Assembly (NCBI GenBank): GCA_011523365.1
Contig: WTGY01000153.1
Location: forward strand, 17,572-81,571
Direction: 5' to 3'
Length of the DNA stretch: 64,000 nt
Source of the DNA: Caldilineaceae bacterium
Lineage (GTDB): Bacteria; Chloroflexota; Anaerolineae; Caldilineales; Caldilineaceae
The notes under the pieces were generated by a model. It saw only the letters and a program-made list of their open reading frames with translations, had not been told where the DNA came from and did not search any database. Shown piece by piece: positions 1 through 8,267 of this stretch. How positions within the stretch are numbered: position 1 is the first letter of the stretch; every line of letters starts with the position of its first letter. A program made the translations under genes and the position numbers.

Positions 1-4
1 AGCT

Positions 5-994
5 ATGACCACTCGTGAGATTACCTTCAGAGAGGCCATTAACGAGGCGCTGCGAGAGGAGATGGTACGCGAAGAGGGCGTTTTCATCATCGGTGAAGAC
101 ATTTACGGCGGTCCGGGTGGATACCAGGGCGCCTTCAAAGTCACCAAGGGCCTGGAGAAGGATTTTAGAGATCGCCTCCTGGACACGCCCATGATTGAGC
201 AGACCATTGTCGGTGCCGCAGTAGGGGCGGCGATGACCGGCTCACGCCCCGTGGCTGAAATCATGTTCGAAGACTTTATCACCTTGGCCATGGATCTGTT
301 GGTCAATACAGCCGCCAAGACTCATTACATGACCGCGGGCCAGTACTGCGTGCCTATTGTCGTGCGCGCTGCTTGCGGCGCGGTGGGTGTCGGTCCGCAG
401 CATTCACAGACTTGGACCAGCTGGTTCATGCACATTCCAGGGCTTTACGTTGTCCTTCCTTCGACACCGTACGATGCAAAAGGTCTTCTCAAAACCGCGA
501 TCCGGGATGACAACCCCGTCCTGTTCCTTGAGCACAAGAAGCTCTACAACGACAGGGGCAGGGTACCAGAGGAAGAGTACGAGATTCCGTTCGGCGAGGC
601 GAGGATCCTGTGCCCTGGCGACGACGTGACCGTCGTGGCAATTGGGTACATGGCTGGCCTGGCTACCCAGGTGGCGGGAACACTGCGCGACCAAGGACTT
701 TCGGTCGAGGTGATTGACCCGCGTACACTGGCCCCATTGGATTTGGAGACGATATTCCAATCGGTTCGCAAAACTCACAAGGTCGTCGTCGTGGCTGAAG
801 ATTGTAAGACCGCGGGCCCGACGGCGGAGATAGCGGCTCTCGTCAGTGAAGCCTGTTTCGAGTACCTGGACGCGCCGGTCGGCCGCGTTGGAGCCAGGGA
901 TGCGCCCATCGCACACAACGTAGGCATGTCCGAATACATCTTGCCTGGTGCCACCGATATCCACGAGGCCGTCCAAAGTGTAATTGCTTGGTAG
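5..994 (+). CDS. 2-oxoacid dehydrogenase E1 component, beta subunit
   Basis: The 329-residue product is full length for the beta subunit of a pyruvate/acetoin-type dehydrogenase E1, which with an alpha subunit binds ThDP and decarboxylates a 2-oxoacid. The N-terminal pyrimidine-binding domain carries the family segments GEDIYGGPGGYQGAFKVT and DTPMIEQTIVGAAVGAA, and a transketolase C-terminal domain starts near residue 200. The ATG lies 5 bp inside the window, so the alpha subunit is expected just upstream and is not visible. No E2 or E3 follows, because the next gene converges from the other strand. Whether the substrate is pyruvate, acetoin or a branched oxoacid cannot be told from this subunit alone. 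Confidence 0.9.
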   Translation: MTTREITFREAINEALREEMVREEGVFIIGEDIYGGPGGYQGAFKVTKGLEKDFRDRLLDTPMIEQTIVGAAVGAAMTGSRPVAEIMFEDFITLAMDLLVNTAAKTHYMTAGQYCVPIVVRAACGAVGVGPQHSQTWTSWFMHIPGLYVVLPSTPYDAKGLLKTAIRDDNPVLFLEHKKLYNDRGRVPEEEYEIPFGEARILCPGDDVTVVAIGYMAGLATQVAGTLRDQGLSVEVIDPRTLAPLDLETIFQSVRKTHKVVVVAEDCKTAGPTAEIAALVSEACFEYLDAPVGRVGARDAPIAHNVGMSEYILPGATDIHEAVQSVIAW

Positions 995-1061
995 GTGTAG
1001 CCGTCAGGCAGGCGAACACCATATCTCATACCTCCCGAGGATCTACGCGTACCCGGCCTGA

Positions 1062-2176
1062 CCCAGCCGGCGGCCTCTAGACCATCGCCCTGGGATAAGC
1101 CGGACCCTCCGTCCTGGCCGCCTCGTAGGTGGCCATCGCCACTTGGATCGTCTTCTTGGCGAACTCGGCGTCGAGGTCGGGCTGTCTATCCTCGATGATG
1201 CTGTCGATGAAGTCGCTGGCAGCTCCGTTGAACCCCTCGATAAAGTCCGAGGGAACCTCGATGCCTTCCGTCTCGGTCCCTTTTATCAGCAGGACCGGGG
1301 CAAAATCCAGCAGCTCACCAGCAGACCGCGTCACGTGGATGGAGCCCTTGGAGCCGTGTATCTCCATGTAGCCGTCGCCCCCGAAGTACTTGGTGCGGAC
1401 CGTCATGTGCGGCGCGTAGACGTAGTCGCACATCCCCAAACAGTCCATTCCTTCGAACTTCCAGATGAGCGCCGTCGGCATCTCCATGAAGTGCTCCTGG
1501 GTCTTGCCGACAATCCCGAAGACCTTCTCGATATCTCCGACCCACTTCATGGCGGTCGCGAATTTGTGCACACCGTCTTCATACACGATGCCCAAGGGGC
1601 TCAGCGTGGGATCGTTGCGCCAGACGAACGCCTCAGGGTCTGTGTCGACCACGCTCCCCTCGGCCTGTCCACCGATTACGGCGTGAAACCGGACCAGGGA
1701 CGGCTCGCCTATGGCTCCGGCGTCGAGTAGCTCCTTGGCCTTGAGGATGGGTGGGTAATAGATGCAGTTCTCGGTCATCCGGAACTTCGTCTTGGCCCTC
1801 CTGGCCGCCGCCACCATAACGTCCGCCTCCGCGACCGACGTGCACATCGGCTTCTGGCAGGACACGTGCTTGCCGGCGTCCAGACCGTCGACCGTCATGG
1901 TCGCGTGGTGTTGTGGTGGCGTCAGAAGCTCGACGGCATCGACATTGGGGTCGTTGAGGACTTGCTCGTAGTCCGTGTAGATCCTTGGCGAGATGCCCCA
2001 CTGCTTCGCCCGAGCTTCGGCCCGGCCGGGGGTAATATCGCACAGCGCGATGACCTCGCAGTTAGGGTGCTGGAGGTAACCGGGGACGTTGAGCTGCGAG
2101 ATGTTTCCGCACCCGACGATCGCGATTCTCACCTTGTCCATGGCGCCTACCTTTCTATCTAGCCGGTACTTCCCAG
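1062..2176. repeat. Tandem duplication, copy 1 (1110-bp period)
   Basis: This block repeats at an offset of exactly 1110 bp in 2172-3286. Each copy carries one complete oxidoreductase gene with its ribosome-binding site. I see only two differences, both outside the coding sequence: G1073 versus A2183, and A2157 versus G3267. The two copies share the 5-bp junction CCCAG. Confidence 0.95.
1077..2141 (-). CDS. Gfo/Idh/MocA family oxidoreductase (copy A)
   Basis: This 354-residue NAD(P)-dependent sugar or cyclitol dehydrogenase-type protein has an N-terminal Rossmann motif (IVGCGNISQ, residues 8-16). The family EKP motif appears as QKP (96-98), so the cofactor/substrate lysine K97 is kept. The C-terminal part is the usual alpha/beta substrate domain, with a DGVHKF segment. 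The protein is identical to that of the gene at 2187-3251, and only 45 bp separates the two. An AAAGGTAGG ribosome-binding site precedes each copy. Copy A is the last gene of a minus-strand cluster that starts with the flavin oxidoreductase near 7.6 kb. The substrate is unknown; family members oxidise sugars, inositols and related polyols. Confidence 0.9.
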   Translation of the reverse strand: MDKVRIAIVGCGNISQLNVPGYLQHPNCEVIALCDITPGRAEARAKQWGISPRIYTDYEQVLNDPNVDAVELLTPPQHHATMTVDGLDAGKHVSCQKPMCTSVAEADVMVAAARRAKTKFRMTENCIYYPPILKAKELLDAGAIGEPSLVRFHAVIGGQAEGSVVDTDPEAFVWRNDPTLSPLGIVYEDGVHKFATAMKWVGDIEKVFGIVGKTQEHFMEMPTALIWKFEGMDCLGMCDYVYAPHMTVRTKYFGGDGYMEIHGSKGSIHVTRSAGELLDFAPVLLIKGTETEGIEVPSDFIEGFNGAASDFIDSIIEDRQPDLDAEFAKKTIQVAMATYEAARTEGPAYPRAMV

Positions 2177-3286
2177 CCGGCGACCTCTAGACCATCGCCC
2201 TGGGATAAGCCGGACCCTCCGTCCTGGCCGCCTCGTAGGTGGCCATCGCCACTTGGATCGTCTTCTTGGCGAACTCGGCGTCGAGGTCGGGCTGTCTATC
2301 CTCGATGATGCTGTCGATGAAGTCGCTGGCAGCTCCGTTGAACCCCTCGATAAAGTCCGAGGGAACCTCGATGCCTTCCGTCTCGGTCCCTTTTATCAGC
2401 AGGACCGGGGCAAAATCCAGCAGCTCACCAGCAGACCGCGTCACGTGGATGGAGCCCTTGGAGCCGTGTATCTCCATGTAGCCGTCGCCCCCGAAGTACT
2501 TGGTGCGGACCGTCATGTGCGGCGCGTAGACGTAGTCGCACATCCCCAAACAGTCCATTCCTTCGAACTTCCAGATGAGCGCCGTCGGCATCTCCATGAA
2601 GTGCTCCTGGGTCTTGCCGACAATCCCGAAGACCTTCTCGATATCTCCGACCCACTTCATGGCGGTCGCGAATTTGTGCACACCGTCTTCATACACGATG
2701 CCCAAGGGGCTCAGCGTGGGATCGTTGCGCCAGACGAACGCCTCAGGGTCTGTGTCGACCACGCTCCCCTCGGCCTGTCCACCGATTACGGCGTGAAACC
2801 GGACCAGGGACGGCTCGCCTATGGCTCCGGCGTCGAGTAGCTCCTTGGCCTTGAGGATGGGTGGGTAATAGATGCAGTTCTCGGTCATCCGGAACTTCGT
2901 CTTGGCCCTCCTGGCCGCCGCCACCATAACGTCCGCCTCCGCGACCGACGTGCACATCGGCTTCTGGCAGGACACGTGCTTGCCGGCGTCCAGACCGTCG
3001 ACCGTCATGGTCGCGTGGTGTTGTGGTGGCGTCAGAAGCTCGACGGCATCGACATTGGGGTCGTTGAGGACTTGCTCGTAGTCCGTGTAGATCCTTGGCG
3101 AGATGCCCCACTGCTTCGCCCGAGCTTCGGCCCGGCCGGGGGTAATATCGCACAGCGCGATGACCTCGCAGTTAGGGTGCTGGAGGTAACCGGGGACGTT
3201 GAGCTGCGAGATGTTTCCGCACCCGACGATCGCGATTCTCACCTTGTCCATGGCGCCTACCTTTCTGTCTAGCCGGTACTTCCCAG
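2172..3286. repeat. Tandem duplication, copy 2 (1110-bp period)
   Basis: Second copy of the 1110-bp unit. It ends at CCCAG before unrelated sequence begins, which places the right breakpoint at 3286. Confidence 0.95.
2187..3251 (-). CDS. Gfo/Idh/MocA family oxidoreductase (copy B, identical to copy A)
   Basis: Same 354-residue protein as copy A, with Rossmann motif IVGCGNISQ and QKP at 96-98. The coding sequence matches copy A base for base, so the duplication is either very recent, kept alike by gene conversion, or an assembly artefact. It lies downstream of the M81 peptidase gene in the same direction, 133 bp from its stop codon. A 27-base block shared with the leader of the flavin oxidoreductase gene lies in this upstream gap. 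Confidence 0.9.
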   Translation of the reverse strand: MDKVRIAIVGCGNISQLNVPGYLQHPNCEVIALCDITPGRAEARAKQWGISPRIYTDYEQVLNDPNVDAVELLTPPQHHATMTVDGLDAGKHVSCQKPMCTSVAEADVMVAAARRAKTKFRMTENCIYYPPILKAKELLDAGAIGEPSLVRFHAVIGGQAEGSVVDTDPEAFVWRNDPTLSPLGIVYEDGVHKFATAMKWVGDIEKVFGIVGKTQEHFMEMPTALIWKFEGMDCLGMCDYVYAPHMTVRTKYFGGDGYMEIHGSKGSIHVTRSAGELLDFAPVLLIKGTETEGIEVPSDFIEGFNGAASDFIDSIIEDRQPDLDAEFAKKTIQVAMATYEAARTEGPAYPRAMV

Positions 3287-3317
3287 GTTTAGTTGACTTT
3301 CCTGAATATGCGCCCTC

Positions 3318-3344
3318 AACGGGTCGGAACGTCCGCAGATCATC
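3318..3344 (-). repeat. 27-base leader block, copy 1
   Basis: On the plus strand it begins AACGGGTCGGAAC and ends CAGATCATC. It matches 7636-7662 with two mismatches. It lies 67 bp upstream of the copy B oxidoreductase start. The function is unknown; it could be a shared regulatory site or a relic of duplication. Confidence 0.6.
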
Positions 3345-3384
3345 GGGCTAAAATGTCCCCGACGAACGGATAAGGCAATGGGCA

Positions 3385-4857
3385 CTACGGCTGAGAGAAT
3401 GGGTCCTCGACCAGGGGCCATATGTTGCGATCAATATGCTTAAAGGGGAACTTGGTCAGGTCGGGGTTTATCGCTCCGGGCGTTGCCAGGTAGAGCACCT
3501 CAGCGGCTAGCGGGGCAAAGGCTGCATAGAAGTGCTGGCTCCCCTTGACCACCAGGATGTGCTTCTGCCGCGGGTCGATCCCCACCGTGCTGAAGCATTC
3601 CGGGCTAAAGACCTGCTCGCGGATCGAGTTGAGAACGATGTCGATGCCCTTGACGTGTACGGCTACCGTATCGCCCAACCGCACTGTCGCTCTGCCATCC
3701 TCAGGACCGAAAGACTGGGTGGCGTTGGGCTTCACCCCAGTCACCTTGACGCTTAGGTCTAGCGGGTCACCGGACATCGGCCCCGTCTTCCCGCCGATCC
3801 GCAGATCGAGTTGCGCGCCCACCCCGGCCTCCATGGCTAGCGACACCGCAACCGGGTCCCATATGCAGGCCAGCGCTGCCTCCCCGATGCCGCGCTCCAA
3901 CAGGGCCTTCAAGACGAAGGTGGAGTCACTGGGTGCGCCGCCACCGGCATTGTCCGCAGTATCGGCCATCACGACTGGAGAACGATCGATCTCCAACGCT
4001 CGATTCAACCCCTCGTCGATGCTCAGAAAGTTGGGACGCAGTGCTTCGCGCATCTCAAAAAGCTCACGTCCCAGTTCTTGGGCCAGGCGCTCCCCGTACT
4101 CGGGACGGCCGTCGGTAACGACCAGGATCTTGGTACCCATGTCCGGCACGTCGCCCCAGGGGAAACCGTGCGCCACTGAGATCGACAGCACCCCATCCCT
4201 CCCCTCCAACCCCTTGATCCGGTCCACGTAGCTCCGCATGGGCTCCCTGGTCGTGTGGTAGATGCCAATCATGCGGCAGTCAAACTCAGATATCGCAGGC
4301 CTGATCTTGCCCTCGGCGGCGCTGGCGATAATATCGAACAACTCCTCGGCACACTCGGCAGCGTCGATGTGCGGGTATTCTTTGAAAGTGATTAGCGCCG
4401 TGGCGTTGTTCACCATCTCTTGCGACAGGTGGCAATGCGGGTCCAACGCCACGCCAATCGGCACGCCCGGTCCGACAATCTCCCGGACCTGTGCTATCAC
4501 GTCCCCTTCGCAGTCGTCGTAACCATCAGCGACCATGGCGCCATGCAGGTTGAGCAGTACCATATCCACCGGCAGCGCGGCGCGCAGATCATCCAGGATC
4601 TCGTCCCGGAACGATTCATACACCGCACGTACGGTCAGGCCCGCGGGCTGGGCGAAAGTGGCGAGACTCTCTGCGACTGACCAGCCACGTTGTTGGGCCC
4701 GCTCTCGAGCAATCGCCAATGGTCGGGAATATACGGACGGCTCATCTCCGTGATCCCCGCCTCGCACCAGAAACGTCTCGGCGAAATTGGCATGGCCGGT
4801 GGGAATAGGCGAGAAAGTGTTGGTTTCGGTTCCTAGAAAGGTGGTAAACAGTTTCAC
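3385..4857 (-). CDS. M81 family metallopeptidase (MlrC-like), paralogue 1
   Basis: I place the start at GTG 4857, giving 490 residues and a first segment VKLFTTFLGTETNTFSP, because AAAGGAGG lies 9 bases before it. The open frame itself reaches 4884. The protein has the family N-terminal ETNTFSP motif, NLHGAM and DPHCHLS segments, and the C-terminal MlrC domain with the paired D/N-rich loop TADNAGGGAPSDST. MlrC is known as the last peptidase in microcystin breakdown, but most homologues sit with peptide transporters and have no proven substrate. It follows the ThDP enzyme gene by 30 bp, so the two are probably cotranscribed. Two more M81 genes lie in this window. Confidence 0.88.
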   Translation of the reverse strand: MKLFTTFLGTETNTFSPIPTGHANFAETFLVRGGDHGDEPSVYSRPLAIARERAQQRGWSVAESLATFAQPAGLTVRAVYESFRDEILDDLRAALPVDMVLLNLHGAMVADGYDDCEGDVIAQVREIVGPGVPIGVALDPHCHLSQEMVNNATALITFKEYPHIDAAECAEELFDIIASAAEGKIRPAISEFDCRMIGIYHTTREPMRSYVDRIKGLEGRDGVLSISVAHGFPWGDVPDMGTKILVVTDGRPEYGERLAQELGRELFEMREALRPNFLSIDEGLNRALEIDRSPVVMADTADNAGGGAPSDSTFVLKALLERGIGEAALACIWDPVAVSLAMEAGVGAQLDLRIGGKTGPMSGDPLDLSVKVTGVKPNATQSFGPEDGRATVRLGDTVAVHVKGIDIVLNSIREQVFSPECFSTVGIDPRQKHILVVKGSQHFYAAFAPLAAEVLYLATPGAINPDLTKFPFKHIDRNIWPLVEDPFSQP

Positions 4858-4887
4858 GACCCGTCGCCTCCTTTCAACATTCAATCT

Positions 4888-6561
4888 TCACCCCGGCACC
4901 CACGCTCGCGGCGCAATGCCGTCGATATGCGTTTTGACATCGACCACCGCCGGTTTGCACGCTGCAAATGCCTGATCGAGCGCACCCGAAAGTTCGCTCG
5001 GCTTGTTTACCGTAATGCCGAAACAGCCCATTGATTCGGCCACGTCGGCAAAATGGGTGTCTGGGAAGAGCCACAGTTTATCCGAGCCGGGGGATCGACC
5101 GCCGTAGACCCGCTCCATGCCGTGCTTTTCCTGGTTCAGCGAGTGGTTGTTGTTGACCACGGTAACCGTGTTGATCCCATTGTTCAGGGCGGTATCCAAT
5201 TCCGAAAGATGATACCAGATGCCGCCATCGCCGGTGAAACAGAGCACAGGTCGGTCGGGTTGGGCACATTTGGCGCCCATCGCCGCCGGCAGAGCCCAAC
5301 CTAGCGAACCCGCGCAGCGAATGTAGCTCTGGTCGGGATGTTCCAGATCGATCATGGTGCCGGTCCAGATGCCTGCATGGCCCGTGTCGGAAACGAGAAT
5401 GACGTCGGAGGGCAGATAGTCGGTCAGTTCCTTGCAGAGGCGTTCTGGCCGCATCGGCTCGACCTCCGAGTTTGCCAGGTCGCGAACGCTCTCTTTCCAG
5501 CTCTGGACCAGCTCTCGTACCCTACTGGTCCACTCTGTACGCGCCGGGACGGTTTCGGCCTGCACAAGCATCTTACGCAGAGTGTTTCTGACGTCGCCGT
5601 GCAGGCCCACCTGGATTGGGTAGTTGCGACCCAGTTCCTCCGGGTTGATATCGAGCTGGATGATGGGCGTGCCTCGAGGCGGAATCTGGTATTCGTAGGT
5701 CACCTGACCGCCGGTGTGGCTGCCGACAAAAAAGACCAGATCGGCCTCGCACAGGACTTGGTTAGCGCAAGCGCGGGAGTACAAACCAGGGACGCCCACC
5801 GCCAGCGGGTGGTCAGCGGGAAACATAGCTTTGGCATTCAGCGAGGTGGCTACCGGAATAGAAAGCTTCTCGGCCAAGGCAAGTAGCTCTGCCTTGGCGC
5901 CCGACGCGGTCACACCACCGCCGGCCACGATGACAGGCCGTTTGGCCCGGTTGAGCAGTTGCAGCGCGGCAGTCACTTTTTCCAGTTCGGCTTCAGGTCG
6001 GAACGGGGGTACCTGGGTAAAGGTTTCTTCAATGATGACCTCTACGTCGACTTCCTGATCGACGACCGCTTGCCCGGCATGCCCCTCCAGATCCAGGTGA
6101 ACCGGTCCAGGTGTGCCCGAAGTGGATGAGCGGAAGGCCTGACGCAAATAGATGGGCAGTTGATCGGGACTAGTGACCAAGGCACTGTATTTAGTGACGG
6201 CCGAAAACGGATTCACGTGATCGACTTCCTGATAGGCGTGACGCTGTTGGTTGCTCTGGAACACCCTTCCGGTCAGGGCAATGACGGGCGAACAAGCCAG
6301 GTAGGCATCCTGCAGCCCTGCCGCCAGATTAACCGCACCCACCGACTGGGCCATACAGAGGCTGGGTCCGCGCTTCACGCGGGCGTAGGCATCGGCCATA
6401 TACGCGGCCGCCTTCTCGCCATGGGTCTGGATCCGCTTAATTCCCAGCTTTTCCATTTCCATCAAGGCTCTGGCAGCGATATTGGTCACAAAAAAGACGT
6501 GCTTAATCCCGTATCCGTCGATTGTTTCAGCAATGTATCGAGCTCCGGTCATTCTAGTCAT
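4888..6561 (-). CDS. ThDP-dependent enzyme, acetolactate synthase-like
   Basis: A 557-residue enzyme with the three ThDP domains in order. The N-terminal pyrimidine-binding domain has catalytic glutamate E49 in HGEKAAAY, a central domain follows, and the C-terminal diphosphate-binding domain has the FTGDGGIWYH motif with a paired asparagine about 26 residues later (VVNNNHS). The start is supported by AGAGGAAAA just before ATG 6561. The family includes acetolactate synthase, sulfoacetaldehyde acetyltransferase, oxalyl-CoA decarboxylase and benzaldehyde lyase. No regulatory small subunit follows, so a catabolic carboligase or lyase is more likely than branched-chain amino acid synthesis. It is translated just ahead of M81 paralogue 1. 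Confidence 0.88.
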   Translation of the reverse strand: MTRMTGARYIAETIDGYGIKHVFFVTNIAARALMEMEKLGIKRIQTHGEKAAAYMADAYARVKRGPSLCMAQSVGAVNLAAGLQDAYLACSPVIALTGRVFQSNQQRHAYQEVDHVNPFSAVTKYSALVTSPDQLPIYLRQAFRSSTSGTPGPVHLDLEGHAGQAVVDQEVDVEVIIEETFTQVPPFRPEAELEKVTAALQLLNRAKRPVIVAGGGVTASGAKAELLALAEKLSIPVATSLNAKAMFPADHPLAVGVPGLYSRACANQVLCEADLVFFVGSHTGGQVTYEYQIPPRGTPIIQLDINPEELGRNYPIQVGLHGDVRNTLRKMLVQAETVPARTEWTSRVRELVQSWKESVRDLANSEVEPMRPERLCKELTDYLPSDVILVSDTGHAGIWTGTMIDLEHPDQSYIRCAGSLGWALPAAMGAKCAQPDRPVLCFTGDGGIWYHLSELDTALNNGINTVTVVNNNHSLNQEKHGMERVYGGRSPGSDKLWLFPDTHFADVAESMGCFGITVNKPSELSGALDQAFAACKPAVVDVKTHIDGIAPRAWVPG

Positions 6562-6653
6562 TTTTCCTCTTTGTCAAAGAGAGCTGGGGACGGATCCTGT
6601 TGCACAACTATATCCCTGTTGCGGCAAAACGCGCCCTGGACTGATCAACTGGG

Positions 6654-7616
6654 TTAGCTGAACCTCGGTATGACCTCCTCGGCAAATAGCATGGCGCTGT
6701 CTGTCCTGGGGAAATCCGCAAATTGTAGGATAATGTGCTGGACGCCAAGATCCGCGAAGTCTTTCAGTTGCGCACTCACCTCATCCGGGGTACCCACAAC
6801 CGAACCCCAGCCTATCGGGTAACCGAAACCGGGATCGTAGTGCAAGCTTGCTTCCGCGATTTGCTGAGCCTCCTCGCTTGTCGGAGCCACCGCAACGCAG
6901 GCCGACGCCCACGTCTTGACTATGGAGTCATAGTCGCGTCCCACGGCCTCACAGTGCCCGCGCAGTAGGTCCAGCCGTTCACTGTAGCCTTCCAGCGGGC
7001 TGTGCCAGTTCCACCAATCGGCGTATTGCGCCGCATAGCGTAGCGTCAGTTTTGGGCCGCCCCCGCCGATGCACAGGGGGATAGGCGGGTCCGGTTTGGG
7101 TTCGCAGATCGCGTCTTGCACGTGGTAAAAGCGCCCTTGAAAAGTGGTACTTGGCTGGGTCCACATCATACGGAGGATCTGGGCTGCCTCCCCCATCCGA
7201 TGAATACGCGTTGCATCGGATGGAAAGTCATAGCCGTAGGCGAGGTGTTCGTCTTCTACCCCCCCTGCGCCAAGACCTAGGATGAATCGCCCACCCGCAA
7301 GCGTTTGCAACGTAGCCGCCATCTTGGCCAGCAAAGCGGGCTGGCGAAACGACTGGTTCACTACCATACTGCCAAAGAGCAACTCAGGGTATTTGCCCGC
7401 CAGGTGGGCTAGCATTGTCCAACACTCCAGGAGATCCCTCATTGGATCCAGCGCCTCATGCCATGCCACAAAAAAATGGTCGCCCACCCAGGCTGATGCA
7501 AATCGCCCATGGATGGCGTCCAGATATGTGTATATCTGATCTCTGAAAATGCCCCCACGGCTTCCATCGAGTGGAAAAGTCGGGACCCTCCAGCCAAATT
7601 TGACGCTACCCTTCAT
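6654..7616 (-). CDS. LLM-class flavin-dependent oxidoreductase
   Basis: A luciferase-like monooxygenase or F420-dependent reductase of 320 residues when started at ATG 7616, which has AGGAGG seven bases upstream. The open frame extends 15 codons further without a ribosome-binding site. It shows the TIM-barrel signatures of the class: an N-terminal KFGWRVPTFP strand, GRFILGLGAGG in the middle and PDPPIPLCIGGGGPK before the C-terminal helices. The family uses FMN or F420. An NADPH:F420 reductase gene at 56.0-56.7 kb makes F420 possible. It is the first gene of the 7.6-to-1.1 kb minus-strand cluster, 92 bp ahead of the ThDP enzyme. Confidence 0.88.
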   Translation of the reverse strand: MKGSVKFGWRVPTFPLDGSRGGIFRDQIYTYLDAIHGRFASAWVGDHFFVAWHEALDPMRDLLECWTMLAHLAGKYPELLFGSMVVNQSFRQPALLAKMAATLQTLAGGRFILGLGAGGVEDEHLAYGYDFPSDATRIHRMGEAAQILRMMWTQPSTTFQGRFYHVQDAICEPKPDPPIPLCIGGGGPKLTLRYAAQYADWWNWHSPLEGYSERLDLLRGHCEAVGRDYDSIVKTWASACVAVAPTSEEAQQIAEASLHYDPGFGYPIGWGSVVGTPDEVSAQLKDFADLGVQHIILQFADFPRTDSAMLFAEEVIPRFS

Positions 7617-7635
7617 CTCTGCACCTCCTGTCAAG

Positions 7636-7662
7636 AACGGGTCAGAATGTCCGCAGATCATC
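7636..7662 (-). repeat. 27-base leader block, copy 2
   Basis: It matches 3318-3344 with two mismatches. It lies 20 bp upstream of the flavin oxidoreductase start, on the same side of a minus-strand gene as the other copy. Confidence 0.6.
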
Positions 7663-8003
7663 TCCCTTGGATTAGGACTTCATCCCCTGGCCAATTGTGA
7701 TTAGGTAATGGTCAGCCGGAGGGCGCGAGGCTTAAGCCGCCGCGCTTCTGAAGCCGTCGCGCTGCAAGGGCGACGGACGCGCCGGTGGTAAGACAACGGA
7801 CAAGCGCCCTGAAAACGGCCCGAAACTGTTGATCTTCCAGCCCGAACGGGCTTTGTTCTCTCAGCACGGCGGCTTCAGCCCCGTGCTGCCCGCTGGGACT
7901 CTATTACCGAAAAAATTGTTTAAAGGAAACTACTAAGGCATTGAATATCTAGTGCCCAAGCGCTCTTGGATGTAGTAGAGTAAGAGATAAGAGCGAGCAC
8001 ATA

Positions 8004-8165
8004 CAGTTTGACCGAGAGCAACTAAAGCGACTAGACCAAGAAAGCCTGGTTGAGCTGATTCTGGTTATACAGCAGCAGATGGCGACACAACCGGCGTTGA
8101 TCCTGCATCTGCTGGATCAACTGGCGAAAGACAGTCACAACAGCGGCAAGCCTCCTAAAGTTCAT
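8004..8165 (+). pseudogene. IS66-type transposase, N-terminal fragment
   Basis: Translated in the frame of base 8004, this reads QFDREQLKRLDQESLVELI, then a coiled stretch, then LLDQLAKDSHNSGKPP. That is the N-terminal coiled coil and the NS(R/H)NSSKPPS-type boundary motif of IS66 family transposases (DUF6444-like). The frame opens after a stop at 7950 with no start codon. The homology stops at about 8165, where the sequence runs into an end of the dispersed element family. The zinc-binding and DDE domains are missing, so this is a dead fragment. Confidence 0.7.
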
Positions 8166-8193
8166 AAGCCAAGAGGCCTTCCCAGCTTCTCCC
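8166..8193. repeat. Dispersed IS200/IS605-like end, copy e
   Basis: It ends AGGCCTTCCCAGCTTCTCCC. It shares the pattern AAGCC-AAG-GGCCTTCCC-GGCTTCTCCC with copies near 9.4, 14.7, 30.5 and 35.3 kb. Confidence 0.6.
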
Positions 8194-8267
8194 GTAATCC
8201 TGATTGCGGTGAACGTCTGGTCGCTGGTGTACACCCGGCGGCGGCAAGTGCGCTGACCTGCGCTTTT

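Larger units (their letters stand above)
7617..8267. other. Gene-poor stretch with insertion-sequence debris
   Basis: No intact gene lies here. Bases 7720-7905 form a GC-rich segment able to fold into several stems: AGCCCG-AA-CGGGCT at 7839-7852 followed by TTTG, and a bulged stem at 7862-7888 (CAGCACGG pairing with CCGTGCTG). This layout resembles the structured 3' end of IS200/IS605-type elements, but no transposase or TnpB gene is present. A piece of an IS66-type transposase and one end of the dispersed element family follow. Confidence 0.5.
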
